The notes under the pieces: generated by a model
Databases searched by the model: none
What the model saw: the letters and a program-made list of their open reading frames with translations, nothing else
What the model was told of the DNA's origin: nothing
Position numbers and translations under genes: made by a program
DNA from: Botryosphaeria dothidea
Taxonomy: Eukaryota; Ascomycota; Dothideomycetes; Botryosphaeriales; Botryosphaeriaceae
DNA length: 64,000 nucleotides
Direction of reading: 5' to 3'
Assembly: GCA_011503125.2 (NCBI GenBank)
Contig: WWBZ02000033.1
Span: forward strand, 3,596,001 to 3,660,000
Part shown: positions 13,601 through 26,665 of the stretch, one piece after another
Position numbering within the stretch: the first letter of the stretch is position 1
How the letters are laid out: every line of letters begins with the position of its first letter

Positions 13601-15409
13601 ATGCTTTCCCATCGTTACTTTCCGCGGTTTCCTTATACCTTATCAGAACAAACAAATTTCCGCCTCCCACATGCTCAAAGCTTGCCCGCACGTGGAAATC
13701 CGATTGGCGAAAGCCCTTAAATTGCAGCGAAATCACCAGTAGCAGCTGGTAAACAGAGAAAGAGAAAGTTTTGACGAGGCCAAGAAAACGTACAGCGAGC
13801 ATGCGTTGTAAATCATTGGTCGGGAGAATCAACCGCAGCGGACCAGTGTTTTATGGCAAGTCTCATAAGGAAAAGAAATAAAAAGAAGAGATTGAAGGGA
13901 GGGGAGAAACGCTGCGAATGCGACGAGGCAGAAAAGACCGCACCCCATCACGCCACATATACATACATCCATCCCCACTCCTCTCCAACAACACGAAGGA
14001 GGATCAAAAAGCAGCAAGAGTCATGACACCAGCACACAGAGACACCGTGCGTTTCAGACGCCCCACGGCCGCCATGTTCGCGCAATCACATACGGCGACA
14101 AGAAAAGCACTGGCGGTGGGTCTCTTTTCTCTCCACGTTTTGTCACAGAGGAGTGGAGGTGTGTCGGTCGGATCTGATGGTCACTGCGCAAGGGGAGCCG
14201 ATCCTCGCTAGTCCGGAACGGGGAGGGCAGCTTTTCGCGGGCTGCGCATCATCACCTCGTCGACGTCATACTCAGGGTGAGTATGACTGAGATATGGTTG
14301 GATGTTTAGTGACACGTTGCAAGCGAGATGAAGAAAACTTTTTCCAGGGACGTTCGACATTGCGGAGAGAGAGGAATGGGCATGGGTCTCGCGTTGGATC
14401 CTCGGAATGCGGGCGTGGATGAATGTTCTACCGTGAATGATAGACTCGGTCTGCCTGTGACGTCTCTTCTTGGAGTGGGATTCAAGAGGCAAGAAAGGAA
14501 AGCATTGAGAAAAAAGTCAAGAAATATATTTAGCCCCCAACACCTCACTGAAGCACAAAGACAACAGCAAGAGAGCCCGTAGCTCGAACCGAGAAAAGTA
14601 GCGGACCCTTATTACCCGCGCCTACGCTTTCAGCGGCGCCCATGCTTCTCCCAGTGTAGGCGTTGATAGATATAATAGGAAATGCGATGTTGAATGCGGA
14701 GAGAGATGACAAGATTCGACCGAGAAAGTAGTAAATGTATGTGCAGTGATGTCCGCAAACAACATCGAGATAACATTTGTACATGGCCATCGTATCTACG
14801 TTTCCCCGCAACTGCCACAGAACTTCCTGGCCTCTTTCCACCTTCCTTGGGTTTTCTCGATTCGCGGTGCTCTTCAGACAACCTGCACAGAAAGCTGAGT
14901 CAGATTTTGTGAGTCTCCTCTGTCGAGTGAGACCCAGCATTAGGTAGCCAGGACTTGGCATATTGCTTTCCCCCCCACCCCTTTTTTTTTTTAACAAACC
15001 GGAGCCTTAGTAGACGAGCAAATGTTGTACTGGGTAAGGGAAATGTAGGCTACATAGATTTGCCAAAAGATCAGGGTATAGATTAGGAAAGCTTGTGGGT
15101 AGAGGGTACCAGGTGTGAAGATGTGGGGTGTATGCAATTCCGCACTAGAAAAAAAGCAGTAGTAACAGTCTGGACCTTTCAGTGCTAGAGTCGCTCCGAG
15201 GGTATAATGAGAATCCAAAATAAGGACACAAAAAAATAGAGAAAGATAATGCGGGTTCCGCGTTTGCACGGAAGAGTAGCCGGCGTGCTCAAGGGGGCGG
15301 CGGCGGCTGCCAAGGGGGCGTCATTACGCCTTTCCAAATTGATCTATTCCAATGATATGCGAGCAGTCCGTTTGTTGGCGAGGCCAAGCACAACAACAGG
15401 ATATTCCGC
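10665..15409. other. long intergenic stretch, no supported gene
   Basis: About 4.7 kb between the GH71 promoter and the 3' end of the 15.4-kb gene. Frames of 80-170 codons exist on both strands, but they overlap, have random-looking composition and no recognisable domain. A C-run followed by a T-run lies near 14970-14993. Part of 14.9-15.4 kb is probably 3' UTR of the minus-strand gene ending at 15410. A non-coding RNA or a gene of very small exons cannot be excluded. Confidence 0.5.
10762..10770 (-). promoter_or_regulatory. TATA-like element upstream of the GH71 gene
   Basis: On the minus strand this reads GTATATATG, about 100 nt upstream of the chosen GH71 start codon at 10664. Position and sequence suit a core promoter; the call is inference. 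Confidence 0.4.
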
Positions 15410-16123
15410 CTATTTGATGTGCTTGAACATGTCGTCTGCCCCGAGCGATCCATCATTGAGATCCGTACCCAATTTCTTGAGCTCCGGCAGCTTAGGCGGA
15501 GGTGGGCCCTTCTTCGTGGAGTTCTCTTCCTCGATTGCGCTACCGTTCTGGAACTCGCTGGCTTCGGAGAGACTACCAATGCCGAACATAGTACTCGCGC
15601 GCTTGTTGAACCAGCTTCCACTCTTCCTGCGCTCCCGGGCACCCGGGCGCGCGTTCGGACCTGCGTTTGTTGACGTAGAGCTCTGCGGGCTGGTGGGGCG
15701 GCCGTTGCGTAGGCTGTCGGATGAGGAGGCGGAGCGGAAGCCCAGGAAGCGACGCATGGACGAGGGGCGCTTGCCGCCGGAGGTGCTCTCAGTGGTCGGG
15801 GTCGGGCTCAAGGGGTTTTTGGAGCCGGGCGAGCCGGGCTTGGTGTTGGCCGTGGCGACGCTCTCGGTGCGGCCACGGGCGTTGGCATTGCCATTGGTGG
15901 AGGAGCTGTCTTTCGCTTGATCCATGGGGTCGGTGGGGGTGGTGTCATGAGGCGAGGTCGGATGCGACGACAGAGGACCACCTCCGGGAGTGGGCGGGCG
16001 TCCTGGTGTGGCAGGCGGGGATTCGGGCGGGGCGGGGATGTCAGTCCCAGCGGTAAGGGAGAAGTCGATGGGCTTGATCTCGAGGGGGATGAAGACCGGT
16101 TTATTAGTGCTGGAGGGCGCCAT
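15410..16123 (-). CDS. Ser/Pro-rich conserved fungal protein, function unknown
   Basis: Single-exon frame of 237 aa. It is mostly predicted disorder rich in Ser, Pro, Thr and Gly, with an N-terminal KPVFIPLEIKPIDFSLTAG segment. A basic core around residues 130-150 contains RPSSMRRFLGFRS, which looks like a phosphorylation or membrane-binding patch. A second basic patch is RERRKSGSWFNKRASTMFG. The short C-terminal block is PPPPKLPELKKLGTDL ending in GADDMFKHIK. Ordered islands at both ends of a disordered protein suggest real constraint rather than a chance frame. I do not recognise a named family. It is divergent from TAD2. Confidence 0.7.
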   Translation of the reverse strand: MAPSSTNKPVFIPLEIKPIDFSLTAGTDIPAPPESPPATPGRPPTPGGGPLSSHPTSPHDTTPTDPMDQAKDSSSTNGNANARGRTESVATANTKPGSPGSKNPLSPTPTTESTSGGKRPSSMRRFLGFRSASSSDSLRNGRPTSPQSSTSTNAGPNARPGARERRKSGSWFNKRASTMFGIGSLSEASEFQNGSAIEEENSTKKGPPPPKLPELKKLGTDLNDGSLGADDMFKHIK

Positions 16124-16723
16124 GCTGGTAAGGCGGCAGGGTGCGTGTTCCAGAGAGCGTTTGATCGGGAGCGCGGAGTGCCTGATCGGAGGTGGCAGCT
16201 GCAGGGTGGTTGGCTGACGGCAGAGTGATGCTTAATCGCGGCGCAAAAGAGCGGTCGAGGGTGAAGGAGCGCCTGCAGACCCTGATCTGCTGGGGACGAA
16301 GCTGGTGTGATTTGCGCGTTGCGGGGACGGGAGCCGGACAGGGGAAGCTAGTCGCGAGCGCCTCAGAGCGAGAGTGTTGCTGCAGTACCTGAGAGCGAGC
16401 GGCGGGCGCGGGAGGTGGAGGCTTCTGGCGCCAATGACGGAGGAGTGTGAGGTGGAGGACACGCGAGCCGGCGCCTGGTCTGGGAGAGAGGAGTGGAACG
16501 TGGATGGCGTCGGATGGGCGTGGTGAAGGGAGAGCGAGCCGTGGGCTTAGCAGCCAAGGAGGGCAAAGCGACGACGCCTGCAAGAGAGCAGCAGCAGGCG
16601 CACCAACTGGACCCTGCGCGCTGTGCCCGCGCCATCAACGGCGATCGGCCGCGCAAAACCATCGGGTTTTTTTCTGCGCCAGCCTGTTTCAGGCAGTCTG
16701 CATATGATATCTACACCCAACTC
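16124..16723. promoter_or_regulatory. divergent upstream region between the 15.4-kb gene and TAD2
   Basis: 600 bp between two divergent start codons. The TAD2 frame is open upstream to 16493, but that extension has no deaminase similarity and is treated as leader. No clear TATA box is seen. Confidence 0.45.
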
Positions 16724-17410
16724 ATGGCCGACGAGCCGCAGCCCAAGCGCCTGCGCAAACAGGAGGACCGCGCCTACCACGCGCGCTTCATGCGCGAGGC
16801 GTTGCAGATGGCCGACCTGGCCCTGCAGACCGACGAGACGCCCGTCGGCTGCGTCTTCGTGCATGACGGCCGCGTTATCGGTCGCGGCATGAACGACACG
16901 AACCGCTCGCTGAACGGAACGCGTCACGCCGAGTTCGTTGCCATCTCGCAGATCCTCGCCATCCACCCGCCCAGCATCCTGCGCGAGACGGACCTCTATG
17001 TCACCGTCGAGCCCTGCGTCATGTGTGCCTCTGCTCTGCGCCAGTTCGGCATCAGAGCCGTCTATTTTGGCTGTTGGAACGACAGATTTGGCGGTACCGG
17101 AGGCGTCTTGAACATCCATACCGAGTACGTGCACGCCCCACCATGCGCCGGCTGAGTGATGGCTGACAGCGAGTAAAAGCCCGAGTGTCGACCCGCCGTA
17201 CCCGGTCCACGGCGGCATCTTCAGGGAAGAGGCTATCATGCTGCTGCGCAAGTTCTACGTCCAGGAGAATGTCAAAGGTAGGCTGCCGCCAATGGATACC
17301 CGTCGCCCGGAGAATGCTGATGCCGTACAGCTCCCGAACCCAAGCAGAAGGGGACGCGCGAGTTGAAGACAGAGATTGTGCCGCTTGCCGTGGACAAGAA
17401 CGGAGCTTAG
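16724..17410 (+). CDS. TAD2: tRNA-specific adenosine-34 deaminase catalytic subunit
   Basis: Converts adenosine to inosine at wobble position 34 of several tRNAs, normally as a dimer with TAD3. Three exons (16724-17124, 17180-17277, 17331-17410) with introns of 55 and 53 bp give 192 aa. The zinc-deaminase signature is complete: H68-A-E70 in GTRHAEFVAI, with E70 as proton shuttle, and C98/C101 in EPCVMCASAL. The N-terminal helix FMREALQMADLAL and TPVGCVFVHDGRVIGRG are typical of TadA/TAD2. Splicing into exon 2 gives NIHTDPS then DPPYPVHGGIFREEAIMLL, as expected. The start at 16724 is chosen because the upstream open extension to 16493 lacks family similarity. Confidence 0.93.
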
Positions 17411-17532
17411 ATACCCCAGGATATAGTACAGTGTCACATTTCAGACCCAACGCCTTCTCAAAATGCCGTGGTGACCCACTACCAACGCCATGCTATGCTC
17501 TGTCGTAAAATATGTGTCGGAGAGCAAGGACT

Positions 17533-17934
17533 TTATAGCTTGCCGTCGTGTTCGCCTGGCAGTCTCTTGACGCGCTTCTGCTCCCAGTCATCGAGGTCCT
17601 TTGCAGCCAGTCTCTGTTACGAGCCCCTGTCAGCACACAAAGCTTGTCTCCCGAAATTGGCAGGACTTACGTAGTACTCTTCCTTCATGTCTACCTTCCT
17701 GCGGTTCTTCCCAATGCCTAATTCCTCCTCTCGCGTCATTTGTCGGACCTTGCGGTCGTGTCGCTCGTAACGCAGCGCGGTCGCGGGCGTCAAGAAAAAG
17801 CTTCCGGCAACCATTGTGGCGATAAACGGTAGGCCGAAGAGAAGGAACGGATGCCTCTGCATCTGTACGCGATACTTTGCGGCGAGGCTATTCTGGGCGG
17901 CGGCCCCGCGGAATTTCTTGGACTGGAAAGCCAT
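17533..17934 (-). CDS. COX16: cytochrome c oxidase assembly protein COX16
   Basis: Mitochondrial inner-membrane factor needed for assembly of complex IV. Two exons (17934-17671 and 17613-17533) with a 57-bp intron give 114 aa. A basic N-terminus precedes one membrane segment at about residues 29-51 (FLLFGLPFIATMVAGSFFL). The family hallmark TPATALRYERHDRKV follows, then the RRKVDMKEEYY block. Exon 2 supplies RLAAKDLDDWEQKRVKRLPG, the usual C-terminal match. It is convergent with TAD2, whose stop is 122 bp away, and divergent from MEC1. Confidence 0.93.
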
Positions 17935-18285
17935 TGTGAAAGAGGGCGAACAGGACGTCTCTGGACGATGAGGCGAATGGTGGGACAGTAGAAGACTAGG
18001 ACGTTCCTGGAGGGAGGTTGCTGCAGGTCACGACGTGGGGTGAATGGGAGGAGATGATTTGCATCCGTCCGGATCGCCGTTGCAGCGGGCTGATGCGCCG
18101 CCGACCGTCATGCCACACGCTGAAGCGATAAGGATGGGCGGACTGTTTATCTCCACGTGACTGCGTGCTGCCTTTTCCGCTCTTCCACGCGTCACGACTC
18201 GTCTTTCGCCTCTCTGCGCCCCCATCGCTAACCCCGTTGCCGCCACATGGCTCGCCATCCGGTTTAACGCCTCTTGTCACCAGAA
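17935..18285. promoter_or_regulatory. shared divergent promoter of COX16 and MEC1
   Basis: 351 bp between the two start codons. No distinctive element was recognised. The MEC1 frame has no upstream ATG in frame close by, supporting the start at 18286. Confidence 0.5.
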
Positions 18286-21200
18286 ATGGCTCGCAAAGTT
18301 GGCGATCCGGTCCAGCGCGTTTCCGCGGCTGGCATGACAGCCCAGAGCAACGGGGTCCCGCCGCCGTCTACCATCGCCGCTCAGATCGTCAACAATCATT
18401 CTCGCGCACATGAGGCCCAGGAGCCTACTAACAACGCCCTTTTCGGCCAACTGCTACAAGAATTCCTGTCTGATCCATCCGCCGAGGAGTCAAATGCGGA
18501 GACCAATTTGCAGCTGGTTTCTGTAGTTGTCGAGGCCGGCTTCAAAGCCCTACTCAAAGAGAACCCCTTCGGTCGAGACGTCTTGCTCTCTCAGGCCAAG
18601 GATGGTATCTCCGTCATTCGCATCACCATAGAACGCAATCCTGAGCTTCTGTTTTACGCCGAAGCAGAAAGCTCAGGTTCTGCGGCCCAGCCAGCCCTAG
18701 CTGCAAAACTCCTGCCTACTCTGTTTTCTCTATTATCCCGTCCGTCCCTTGCATTATTGCATGCAGACTTACGAGTGCTTTTTCACTCCTTCATACAATC
18801 ACTCTCTGCAGGCAGCGCTACCAGGCATCACGTAAATGTCTTGATTGAGACATATCAGGCATCTGTCAATGGTCTGTTTTGCGGGTCTCTCTAGTTTGAG
18901 GAATTTGCTGACCACGTCCACAGCCATCATGACCGCTCTGGAGACATGCAGTGCTGTCAAGTCTCCATTTCCCTCGTTCAAGGTCACACTACCACCACCC
19001 AACGTCGTTTTGCGATTGCTGCCAGAGGGAAGACCAACCGTGGCGATACCTGAGCATTGCCAGATGGAATTAGTTAGTCCAGCTCAAGCTGTTAATATTG
19101 CGCTGGCATTACTCGATCCTATATGGAAAACTCTAGACTCGCCCTCAAGCATATCCTTCATAGGCGCACTCCGCACGGCTATGCCTGTGTGGGTGGCGGA
19201 TTGCCTGGATCGACTATGGACATTTTGTGGGCGGTTGAAGCTCTTCAGGATCTCTCAACGGGACCAAGTGGACCTGCTTTTCCTTTCATTCCTGTCTCTT
19301 TTGAGACTTCTCATCCCTGATGCTGTTGATGTGCAGGCTGGTATTACCCTCAGCCCCAGAATCTCTACGGCTTTTTATGAGACGCTGTCAGAGATCACGG
19401 AGCAGATCTATCATCTACCCTCGTCTGCTTCCGTTCAACTCGAACTTTCTCATGTTCTTCTCTGTCTGGCATGGTTCAATCGACCCTCCAAGCAGGATGG
19501 ACTCGTGACGTTCGAGCGGAGCTCAACAACTACAAACTTGCACAATGAGTTGCTACTTCCAAATCTCGAATCAATTGCTCAAGACGAATCTTTTATTGCT
19601 GAGCTTCATCCCGATCTTCGAGTCAGTATTCCTTTACTTCTTTATTGTTACCCTCTCAATACTGACCTTCATAATAGACCGCCATTGTCCTCTGTATCCG
19701 GAAGCAGAACAACAGAACGGATGGGCGGGGCGATACTCAGGCTTCAATTCAGCCGGAGTCGGTTCGTGAGGCGACGAGATTCGAAGACACTCAGCTGCTG
19801 GAGAAGTTCTCGGAGTTGCTACTCGAAAATCAGCAGGAATTTCCGGACAATGAGAGGCCTCGCAAACGACAACGAATTGAAAATTCGAATCAAAAAGCCA
19901 GCCACAAGTCTCTTTGGGGCCACTTGATGGCAACTCTTGGGAGGTACCTGGCAGTACCCGGCGAACCGAGCCTGGGAGATATCATGAATGTAGTGGAGTA
20001 TGTGGTTGGCGCTTCGCAATCGTTTTTCGCAGCTAACAGTCATGTAGGGAGACATTTCCAGCCATGTCTGAAAATGACAAGTGCAAAGCCCTCACCGCAT
20101 TCATGAGGCTTCCGTGTGCTGCAGTAGGTACTCTGAGAGCAGACATACTTAGTAACGGCGAGATCATCAACATGACCTGCACTGTGTGTGACAAAGATGA
20201 TGACAAGCCTGTTGTCGATCATCGATTTTGGAACGCTGAGGGTGCCGACGGCTCTTGGAAGGTGGCCCTTGAGATCATGGACAAAATCATCGACTGCTTG
20301 GAAATCGATCGACCAAAAGGGCCCAGAGTTCTGGCTGCGACGAGCATCAAAAACTTGTTGAACCACGTCAACGACAAAGATGCATTGAGTCTTCAAAGGT
20401 CTGCACTTTGCCAATGGTGCATGAAGTCTCTGAAGAGCTCTCTGAGAGAACTACGCATTGCTGCTGGGTAAGTTACAGCTTCTTATCATTTAGATCTTGC
20501 TAATGGCAACAGGCATACACTACCGGCTTTTCTACGCGATGATGTCCCAGAGAAGGCTCGGGAGAGGAACCGCCTGAATGCGCTCAAGTTTATGATGGAA
20601 ATTGCAGACCGAGATGAATTCGGAGAACAGGAGACACTCATTCTTGCTTTAGGTCAAGTAGCGAGGTACGTTGCGTGTTTGCATCACACCTGGATGGTTG
20701 ACTTACGATGACTGTAGGGTTTGTGGTGATGATGAGCTCATCATCATTCTGAGACGATTGATCAACTATCTTGGCCACACTCACCCACTTATCTACGGCG
20801 TCGCGTACAATGAGGTGAGGTTACTATCTTCCATGTACACAGTACTCTACTAATACTTGATAGCTTGCGGCACTTGCGGAAGCATTCAACTGTAAGCGTT
20901 CGGAAATGCTCCGGCCTTTCTGGAGAGAACTTGGCTTTGAAGTGTTCAAAGATCTCTGCGTCCTCCCACAAAAGGCACAGCTTCTCTCCGATCTGCTTGA
21001 TACAAGCGTAATGCAGCTTCTCGAAAGGACACAGAGAGAGGTTCTACCTTACCTCGTCTTGGATAAGAAAAGAGACGTCCTCAAGCGTATTGCAGTGGCG
21101 CGTGGCACTACAGTTCAAGACATATGTCTACAGCCCAAGGAAAACCTCACTGCCATTCTGGCCAGGCTTTTGATGCATCCGGCCGACGACATTGAAACCT

Positions 21201-24200
21201 CCGCCACTGCTATTCTGACCGATTCAGTCCCTGAATTCGCTAAGGAGGACTTATCCAGCCTGGTCAAGACACAGCCGGTTCTGATTGCGTGCGAAATTCT
21301 CAAAGCTGCAGCTAGTGAGGAGAGTGCAACAAAGAAGCAGGTATGTATAATCCAGCCAGCCTACACACCAATCTTGCTAACTTGAGCAGATTCATCAAGC
21401 ATTTCATACTTTCGCTATGCTTGCCGAGCGTCCGAGCCGAGCATCAAGTAGGCAGAACACCAAGGAAACCAAGGCTTTAGTCCAGTTCTTCGAGAATAAC
21501 ATCCTCGGAATCATGGCACAGTTTTCCAATCTGATTGACAGCCCAAAAGACCCTCAACCACTTTCGGAGAGGAACAAGTACCTGGGTGCCATCGAGGAGC
21601 TCATTTTCTTGGCAAAGGCAAACGTCAGCCCCGCATTGCCACAGGTAATCGCCCTACCCCCTCAAAGAGATCGCTGGCACTGACATAAATAGATCCGTGC
21701 CTGTCTTCAATCTGCCCTCGACGTCCCACAGCTTTGCAATAAAGCATTTTCGGCCTGGGCCTCACTTTTGGACGCTGTCCACAAAGATGAAATTGAGCAG
21801 CTGATCGACCAGACTTTCTCTATCGTTGTCCGATACTGGGATTCATTCACACCGGACTCCCAGGAAAAGGCACACGGGATAATCTCTGGCATGGTCCAAA
21901 AGCACAACACACTTCTCCAGGAAAGAATCTGGATGCTACCTTCATTGAAGTCGATTCCGGTCTTCAGCAAAATCGAAGCTGAGATCGGCCGATTCCGCGA
22001 GAAGTCGCCTGTCAACCAGTTTGAAGCCTTCACAAAACGTTGTCGAGATGAGAGCGCATCCGTTGTGGCTCAATCTCTTCAAGAGTTGAGATCTTACCTT
22101 GAGACGAATCAGCAGTTCATTCACGAGACAACTGTTAGTCAGCATCCGAGCCCAGTGGTTGCGGAACTTTGCCGCTCTGTTCTGGATGCTTCCATCAGAT
22201 TTACCGAAAGCCACTCGGAGATTGCCATCCTGGCCGCAGAGTGCCTTGGCCTGATTGGCTGTTTGGATCCTTCCCGCACAGAAACGGTGCGACCCAGGCG
22301 GGAGATTGTTGTGCTGTCGAACTTCGAGCGTGCTGACGAAGCTGTTGAATTCATTGCGTTCATGCTTGAGTCTGTTCTTGTCAAAGCTTACCAGTCCGCA
22401 ACGAACGCCATCAACCAAGCATACATTGCATATGCAATGCAGGAAATGCTCAAATTCTGCGGCTTCAACAACGAAGCAACTGCATACCGTCCACGCTCCT
22501 CACAAGGGAGCCCGACCTATAACAGGTGGATCGAGATCCCTGAGGCAGTGCGAAGCACACTCACGCCTTTTCTAAACTCAAAGTATGAGATCAAGCGCCC
22601 CATAAACAGAGACCAGAAGCCCACTCAGGACTATCCAATTTTCAGACCCGGCATTTCGCATGCTGTATGGCTAAGGGAATTCGTCTTCGATCTACTTCTA
22701 CGTCCGAAAGGAGATAACCCGCAGATGATGTTCCCGGTACTTTCAAGAATTATCAAAGACCATGACTCATCCATTGCGACATTCCTACTGCCCTTCGCGG
22801 TCGTCAACGTCATTTTAGGAGGAACTGAGCAGGAGATTAAGGTCGTTGGCCAAGAGCTTCTCGTCATCTTGCAGACTGAGATAAGCGAATCAGGTCTCAG
22901 AGCGGACAGTTTGAAGCAATGCAGTGAAGTAAGTTTGGTTAGGTCATTCTGTTAGGCTTCAACTGACTTGTCACAGAATGTCTTCCAGGTTTTGGATTAC
23001 ATGTCGAAATGGCTGCAAGAGAAGCGCAAGCAGTTGACTGAAGGTCGCATACATGCAGCACGATCCGGACGAGAGCCATCTGAACTTGATGAAGTCACCG
23101 CTGTTTCCCAAATGAGTAGTGTTGAAGACGTTTTGCATTCCATTCCGGCCGAAGTCATATCTCGTCGAGCTGTTGAGTGCGGTTCGTATTCTCGAGCTCT
23201 CTTTCATTGGGAGCAGTACATGCGGCAGAAGAAAGAGCAGGCCGAAGCCTCCGACGATGAGACATTGGATCAAGAGAGCCTCTATCACCATCTTCAATAT
23301 ATCTACACGCAGATTGATGAACCCGATGGTATCGAGGGTATTTCAGCACATCTTCAAATATTAGACCCAGCTCAACAAGTTTTGGAACACCGGAAGGCCG
23401 GCCGTTGGACTGCAGCACAGAGCTGGTATGAAATGTCCTTGGCTGAAAAACGAGACGATCCGGAAATTCAGTTCCAGCTTGCGAGTTGTTTGCGGGAGTC
23501 CGGTCAATATGGTAAGTAGTGAACATGGTGTTCTTTGGCTTGATTAACACCATTGCAGATTCGCTTCTGGCGCAGGTCCAAAGCTTCCAAAGGTCAATGC
23601 AAAGGTCGAACGAGTCTTGTTCGCTAAAGGTACTCTCGCTCGCAGCAGAAGCCGCCTGGGTCACCGGTAAATGGCAAGATTGGGAATCAATCCTGGACAC
23701 TGCTCCTTTGGACATGACGGAATTCAATATCGGAGTTGCTGAGGCTTTCCTGTCATTGCGAGATAAAGACGTTCAGGGGTTCAAGGGGAAAATCTTCGAG
23801 CAGAGGCAGATAATCGCCGAAGGTCTATCGCCTTCGACCACCACTTCTCTTCAGGCGTGTCACGACCCAATGCTGAAGCTACACGTACTCTGGGAAATTG
23901 AAGCCATCAGCGGAACTTCAGATACTCAATTGAGTCGGGAAGAACTCATGAGAAATCTAGACCGACGCTTGGACGTTTTAGGAGCTTACACGGCCGAGAA
24001 GCAGTATGTTCTGGGGCTGAGACGAGCAGCGATGCAGCTCTCGTCAATAGGATTCAGCAATTTCGACATTGCGTCTTCCTGGCTCACAACCTCTAGGTTG
24101 GCGAGGAAAGCTAATCAGACAAATACAGCATTTGATGCGGTCCTTCACGCAACCCGTCTTGGAGAGAGCGAAGCCAAAATTGAGCACTCACGCCTCCTTT

Positions 24201-26419
24201 GGAAAGATGGCCATCACAGAAAAGCAATCCAGAACCTCGAAGGTGCGATAAAGGCAAACGTGTTCACACCGACCGAGAGATTGCCAGCCAACATTGGGGA
24301 CAGCATGTCAACCACTACCACTGAGGAGCAGCAACAACTGGTCAATAAACTTGCGGCAAGGGCTTATCTTTTGAAAGCCAAGTGGTTGGATCAGTCAGGC
24401 CAGTCTTCCTCACACAACGTCATCCAATGCTACCATACGGCTATTCGGCTTTATAACAGATGGGAGAAGGTGCATTACTATCTCGGTAAGCACTACAACA
24501 AGTTACTCGAATCGGACAAGACGCAACCAAAGGTCAGCTTCTCGACCAAATGCGGCGAGCATACTAGACTCATCATTGAGAACTTTTTGCGGGGAATCAT
24601 GTTTGGTACCAAGCATCTTCACGAAACAATACCAAAGGTCCTCACACTTTGGCTCGATCTGGGTATGGAAGCTTCCAAAGACATCCTACCAAAAGACTGG
24701 GAGAGGCATCGGGAACGTTACGAAAGAGAGTAAGTACACGAGTGTTTGACCTGTTTGTGGCACAGCTGACTGGTACCAGGGAGAACATTGCCGTCGTCCG
24801 AGCTCTTCGGCTCGATCTGATCCACCAGCAGATCAGGAAGTATGTCCTGGAAAGGCTGCCGCCGTATATCTTCTACACCGCCCTACCACAGATGATCACC
24901 CGTATCAGCCATCCTCATCCCAAGACGTATGACATGCTATCAAGGATCATTGTAAAGGTGGCTTCTACGCACCCACAGCAATCACTGTGGAGTCTTTTAG
25001 CTGTGGTCAAGTCCAAGAATCATGACCGGAGTACGCGTGGCTCCCAGTTGCTGATGAAGTTGAAGGTATTCATCCGCTTTCTGTGATCTTGACTTCGTGA
25101 TGCTTACAACTGCGCAGGAATTGAGCAAGAAGGCAAAGCCGGACTCTTCTGGGCCCGATCTGAAGACTTTAATTGTTCAAGGCGAACGGCTCTCGACAGC
25201 TTTGTTGCATGCTTGTGATGCTCATTTACCCGACAAGCAAAGTCGTGTCAGCCTGTCCAGAGATTTGGGCTTCCCGCACAAGCTGGCTCCATGCGGCCTG
25301 GTCGTTCCCATCGAGACGACAATGGTAGCGAGTTTGCCGCGCAACTCAGAAGTAACGCCAAGGCAGTACAAGGCCGCATTCTCCGGGAACGTTATCACCA
25401 TCGCATCATTTAATGATGACGTCCTCATTCTCCAATCTCTGCAGCGACCACGAAAGTTGGTTGTGCGGGGCTCGGATGGACGGAGTTACGGTCTCTTGTG
25501 CAAGCCGAAGGATGATCTGCGAAAGGATCAGCGGCTGATGGAGTTCAATGCTATGGTAAACCGGGCTCTTTTGGGGGATGTCGAGTCGAGCAAGAGGCGA
25601 CTTGACATCAAGACTTATGCGGTGACTCCGCTGAATGAGGAATGCGGTGCCATCGAGTGGGTGGAAGGTCTCAAGCCCATGCGCGACATCATCCTCAAGC
25701 TCTACCGCGAAAAGAACCTGCGCATCGACTACGGCACGACGCGCGCCAGGCTCGACGAGGCGTGCAAGAGCCGTGAGAACGTTACTATTTTCACCGATGA
25801 GATCATCAAGCACTTCCGGCCAGTGCTGTACGAGTGGTTCATCGAGACGTTCCCAGAGCCGGAGACGTGGTTCGCAGCGCGGCTGAAGTACACGCGGTCC
25901 TGCGCCGTAATGTCCATCGTCGGACACGTGCTGGGGCTGGGCGACCGGCACGGCGAGAACGTGCTGCTGATCGAGGACGACGGCCGGGTCTTCCACGTCG
26001 ACTTCAACTGCCTCTTCGACAAGGGGCTCACGTTCGAGAAGCCGGAGCTCGTGCCGTTCCGCCTCACGCACAACATGGTCGACGCGATGGGCGCGTATGG
26101 CGTCGAAGGCCCATTTCGACTTGCTGCGGAGCTGACGCTCAGGCAGCTGCGCCAGCATATCGATACGCTCATGACCATCCTCGAGACTTTCCTGTACGAT
26201 CCGACGGCCGATTTTATTGGCAAGAAGAAGAAGCATTATCGCGGCGTGCCCAGCACGCCTGAGGAGGTGCTCGAGAGCGTCAAGAAGAAGGTGAGGGGCT
26301 TCTTGCCGGACGAGACGGTGCCGTTGAGTGTGGAGGGGTACGTGGATGCGTTGATTGAGAGAGCGACGGATCCGCATAACTTGGCGGCGATGTACATTGG
26401 GTGGTGTGCTTTCTTTTAA
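18286..26419 (+). CDS. MEC1: ATR-family checkpoint kinase (Mec1/UvsB)
   Basis: PI3K-like protein kinase that senses RPA-coated single-stranded DNA and activates the replication/DNA-damage checkpoint in the nucleus. Thirteen exons: 18286-18871, 18924-19621, 19678-19997, 20048-20467, 20513-20665, 20718-20814, 20864-21340, 21390-21644, 21693-22928, 22977-23511, 23559-24729, 24780-25065, 25118-26419. They total 7536 nt, or 2511 aa, normal for ATR. Introns are 45-56 bp with clear branch sites. The N-terminal two thirds is HEAT/FAT helical repeat. The kinase domain is in the last exon: GLGDRHGENVLL at about residue 2350 and VFHVDFNCLFDKG at about 2370. The C-terminus is a complete FATC motif, DPHNLAAMYIGWCAFF. 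The ATR-type HVDFNCLFDKG activation segment separates it from ATM and TOR. The first junction uses the weaker donor GTCTGT. Confidence 0.95.
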
Positions 26420-26665
26420 GTCTCGGGGCGGGAGGACGTGGAAACAGGGGAATATCCCTCGAACCTCAAATCAGCCAAATGAAAAATTCAGAGGTTAAAT
26501 TCAAGCATAAATAAGCGAAAGGATCCGTGGTCCCGCATATGTATTTGTATACGTCATGCGTGGTGGCTGTTGTCGCTTGGCTTAGTGCTTATCCTGCAGC
26601 GTCAACTTTATTTCATCAACTACAATAGCTTCTATTCATTATCACATTGACATCCCTTCACCATA

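Noticed and set aside
25406..26377. 323-codon frame antisense to the MEC1 kinase domain
   Set aside because: Shadow of the conserved kinase exon.
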